From: Luminiphilus sp.
GTDB taxonomy: Bacteria; Pseudomonadota; Gammaproteobacteria; Pseudomonadales; Halieaceae
Reading direction: 5' to 3'
DNA length: 7,334 nt
Assembly: GCA_024638905.1 (NCBI GenBank)
Contig: JAHEJH010000116.1
Location: forward strand, 1-7,334
Position 1 is the first letter of the stretch. Every line of letters begins with the position of its first letter. The notes under the pieces were generated by a model. The model did not search any database and was not told where the DNA came from. It saw nothing but the letters and a program-made list of their open reading frames with translations. Positions 6,097 to 7,334 of the stretch are shown piece by piece. The translations under genes were made by a program, and so were the position numbers.

Positions 6097-6519
6097 TCAA
6101 GATGGTGCGAGCAAGCGGCCGAGCGGGCCCTCCAATGCCATCCCTGCGAACATAGCCAAGCAAAACACCACGGTTGATTCGTAGCCGTATAGCAAGCTCA
6201 CTAACGCAGGTCCCGGGCAGTAGCCCGACAGTCCCCAACCGATGCCAAATAGCACGGCGCCGCCCACCAAGCGTCGATCCAACAGCTGCTTGCCGGGCAG
6301 TGAAAAAGCCGACGCCAGCAAGGGCGCCTCTCGTGCCGTCACGAGCGGAGTGATGAGAAATGTGACGACCACAGCGCCGCCCATGACGAAGATCAGATCC
6401 GGTATCCACGCCCCGGTGATATTCAAGAATCCGAGCACTTTGGCCGGGTCTGACATGCCCGACAAGGTCAGTCCAAGGCCAAAAAGGACGCCTGATATTA
6501 AAGCGGGCCACGCCCTCAT
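6097..6519 (-). CDS. YeeE/YedE-type (DUF6691) membrane protein, second half-transporter
   Basis: A 140-aa membrane protein with about four hydrophobic helices. Blocks: SGVLFGLGLTLSGMSDPAKVLGFL at 9-32, GAWIPDLIFVMGGA at 36-49, and FGIGWGLSGYCPGPALVSL at 91-109 with C101 in the GYCPGP motif. This is the DUF6691/YeeE-YedE group (sulfur transport family, PF04143), whose full-length members such as TsuA/YeeE conduct thiosulfate using conserved cysteines. It is about half the length of those proteins and should pair with the upstream gene product. The start is ATG 6519, which overlaps the upstream stop as ATGA and has GGGAG at 6531-6527, 7 nt upstream. A longer open frame to 6627 exists, but its extra residues are polar, unlike the family, and fall inside the upstream gene. 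Confidence 0.92.
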   Translation of the reverse strand: MRAWPALISGVLFGLGLTLSGMSDPAKVLGFLNITGAWIPDLIFVMGGAVVVTFLITPLVTAREAPLLASAFSLPGKQLLDRRLVGGAVLFGIGWGLSGYCPGPALVSLLYGYESTVVFCLAMFAGMALEGPLGRLLAPS

Positions 6520-6935
6520 GCCGAAGCTCCCATCAAGCTTTGCATCACAAATACGGTGATGACGCCCAGCGTCATGAAGGTCAGCGTGGCGACCAGTGAT
6601 CGTGGGGATCGCCGGCCTAGTCCACACACCCCGTGGCCACTAGTGCAGCCGCCACCCATGCGCGTTCCGAGGCCGACGAGGAGTCCACTCGTGACAATCA
6701 ACCACAAGGGCGCGGTGGATTCAGCCGGAACAGGTTGGCCCATGACGTTGTGTGTCAGCAGGCCGCCAAGTAGCAAACCCATCAAAAACAGGGTTCGCCA
6801 CACGCGTTCTGGGCCTGCAAGGGACCCCCAGGCAATGCCGCTGATACCGGCTATGCGGCCGAGAGAAAGCAGCAACCACATGGCGGAGAGGCCCAACAAA
6901 ACGCCGCCGGTCAGCGGCATCAGGTATGCATTCAT
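6516..6935 (-). CDS. YeeE/YedE family membrane protein, first half-transporter
   Basis: A 139-aa membrane protein of the YeeE/YedE family (PF04143), with about four hydrophobic segments. The signature is GTRMGGGCTSGHGVCGLGR at 90-108, with C97, H101 and C104 in the putative sulfur-anion path. Family knowledge points to uptake of thiosulfate or a related sulfur compound, working with the product of the overlapping downstream gene. I chose ATG 6935 over the GTG at 6941 because GAGAGG (6950-6945) is 9 nt from the ATG but only 3 nt from the GTG. The pair stands without the rhodanese, persulfide dioxygenase or ArsR-type regulator often found beside such genes. The next gene upstream, on the same strand, ends about 197 bp away, so the pair probably has its own promoter. 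Confidence 0.92.
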   Translation of the reverse strand: MNAYLMPLTGGVLLGLSAMWLLLSLGRIAGISGIAWGSLAGPERVWRTLFLMGLLLGGLLTHNVMGQPVPAESTAPLWLIVTSGLLVGLGTRMGGGCTSGHGVCGLGRRSPRSLVATLTFMTLGVITVFVMQSLMGASA

Positions 6936-6944
6936 CAGCACTGG

Positions 6945-6950
6945 CCTCTC
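6945..6950 (-). promoter_or_regulatory. Shine-Dalgarno deciding the YeeE/YedE start
   Basis: GAGAGG on the minus strand with a 9-nt spacer to ATG 6935. It argues against the GTG start two codons earlier. Confidence 0.6.
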
Positions 6951-6958
6951 GATTACGG

Positions 6959-6964
6959 ATTATC
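6959..6964 (-). promoter_or_regulatory. Possible -10 element upstream of the YeeE/YedE pair
   Basis: GATAAT on the minus strand differs from TATAAT at one base and lies 23 nt before ATG 6935. No -35 box is visible at 16-18 nt, so this is weak. It overlaps a short direct repeat (ATTA at 6952-6955 and 6959-6962 on the plus strand) that might be an operator half-site pair or chance. Confidence 0.25.
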
Positions 6965-7094
6965 TGTGCTCAATGATCGGCCGGCTGAGAGCGTAACGCA
7001 AGCAGCATTGCCAAGCAGTCTTCCGGCGCAGGCGAGTGACCGCTGTCAGGAGGTTGCTGGGCTGTAGATTGTGTTCAGCTGTGGCTGTGTGGTT

Positions 7095-7111
7095 GGCGCG
7101 AGACCCGCGCC
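7095..7111. other. GC-rich hairpin downstream of the right-edge gene
   Basis: GGCGCG and CGCGCC form a perfect 6-bp stem around a 5-nt loop (7101-7105), about 22 nt past the stop of the minus-strand gene at the right edge. On the minus strand there is no T-run after it, so it is not a standard intrinsic terminator; on the plus strand it is followed by GGATATTTT but no plus-strand gene needs ending here. It may stabilise an mRNA 3' end. The rest of 6965-7132 shows nothing I can name. Confidence 0.3.
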
Positions 7112-7132
7112 GGATATTTTATGAGCGCAGGC

Positions 7133-7334
7133 TTACCAACCGGATCCGATCAGCGCCGCTTCCTGCTGCGGTCCAAGGGCCACATCGGTCGCAGTCTCGT
7201 CGATAAAACGCGCAACCTGCTCGCTGTCGCCGGCACCGGCGGGACGATACTGGGTTTCCTGCTCGAGGAAGATTTCGCTACCCACGACTTGGTTCACCCA
7301 TTCGCCGCCATCCCGGCAGGCTACGCCGCGCCAG
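7133..7334 (-). CDS. Unrecognised protein, C-terminal 66 residues (partial)
   Basis: An open frame enters from the right edge on the minus strand and stops at TAA (7135-7133). It encodes an acidic, Glu/Gln/Gly-rich tail. The segment RGVACRDGGEWV, followed by VVGSEIFLEQE, is reminiscent of the small Cys-containing C-terminal segments of some outer-membrane surface-antigen-like or envelope regulatory proteins, but this is a resemblance only. The codons are GC-rich at third positions and the amino acid composition looks like a real protein. The plus strand is also open over the same DNA from an ATG at 7121, but that product looks less natural and lacks a Shine-Dalgarno. Function is not assigned. 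Confidence 0.6.
   Translation of the reverse strand, partial: WRGVACRDGGEWVNQVVGSEIFLEQETQYRPAGAGDSEQVARFIDETATDVALGPQQEAALIGSGW

Noticed and set aside
6520..6627. N-terminal extension of the second YeeE/YedE gene up to 6627.
   Set aside because: The extra residues are polar and lie within the upstream coding region; the ATGA overlap with GGGAG gives a better start at 6519.
6065..7148. An 11-base sequence, AACCGGATCCG, occurs at 6065-6075 and again at 7138-7148, and might mark a mobile element or attachment site.
   Set aside because: No longer flanking identity is seen, the second copy is within the right-edge coding frame, and the core is a simple palindrome that can recur by chance.

Overview
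This 7.3 kb window looks like chromosomal DNA from a moderately GC-rich Gram-negative bacterium. Protein style and gene content would fit an aerobic marine gammaproteobacterium, but that placement is inference from family resemblance. Coding density is high. I see no rRNA, tRNA, insertion sequence, phage gene, CRISPR array or large repeat.

Layout, left to right. A serine hydrolase of the beta-lactamase/EstB family (minus strand) runs off the left edge. Upstream of it are a doubtful 61-aa ORF and a small SprT-like zinc metallopeptidase, both minus strand. Next come an iodotyrosine-deiodinase-type flavoprotein (plus), a 2-oxoglutarate/Fe(II) dioxygenase (minus) and an FAD-dependent amine oxidase (plus). 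They are followed by a DUF819 multi-spanning membrane protein (minus), a cysteine-rich DUF2237 protein (plus), and a translationally coupled pair of half-size YeeE/YedE-type membrane proteins (minus). The C-terminal end of an unrecognised protein (minus) runs off the right edge.

From about 1.0 to 6.9 kb the transcription direction flips at every unit (-,+,-,+,-,+,-). Three divergent spacers of about 94-114 bp and three short convergent junctions (4, 86 and 30 bp) result. Most genes are therefore probably single transcription units; the only convincing operon is the YeeE/YedE pair, joined by an ATGA overlap.

The most interesting gene is the nitroreductase-fold protein at 1551-2246. It keeps the Glu/Tyr/Lys substrate-binding set and the N-terminal Arg-Arg FMN region of iodotyrosine deiodinase, so it may be a bacterial halotyrosine (or other halophenol) reductive dehalogenase. 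It lies beside a 2OG/Fe(II) oxygenase and a flavin amine oxidase, and a membrane protein of unknown substrate follows. This suggests, but does not prove, a small redox module acting on halogenated or aromatic amino compounds. The YeeE/YedE pair points to uptake of thiosulfate or a related sulfur species.
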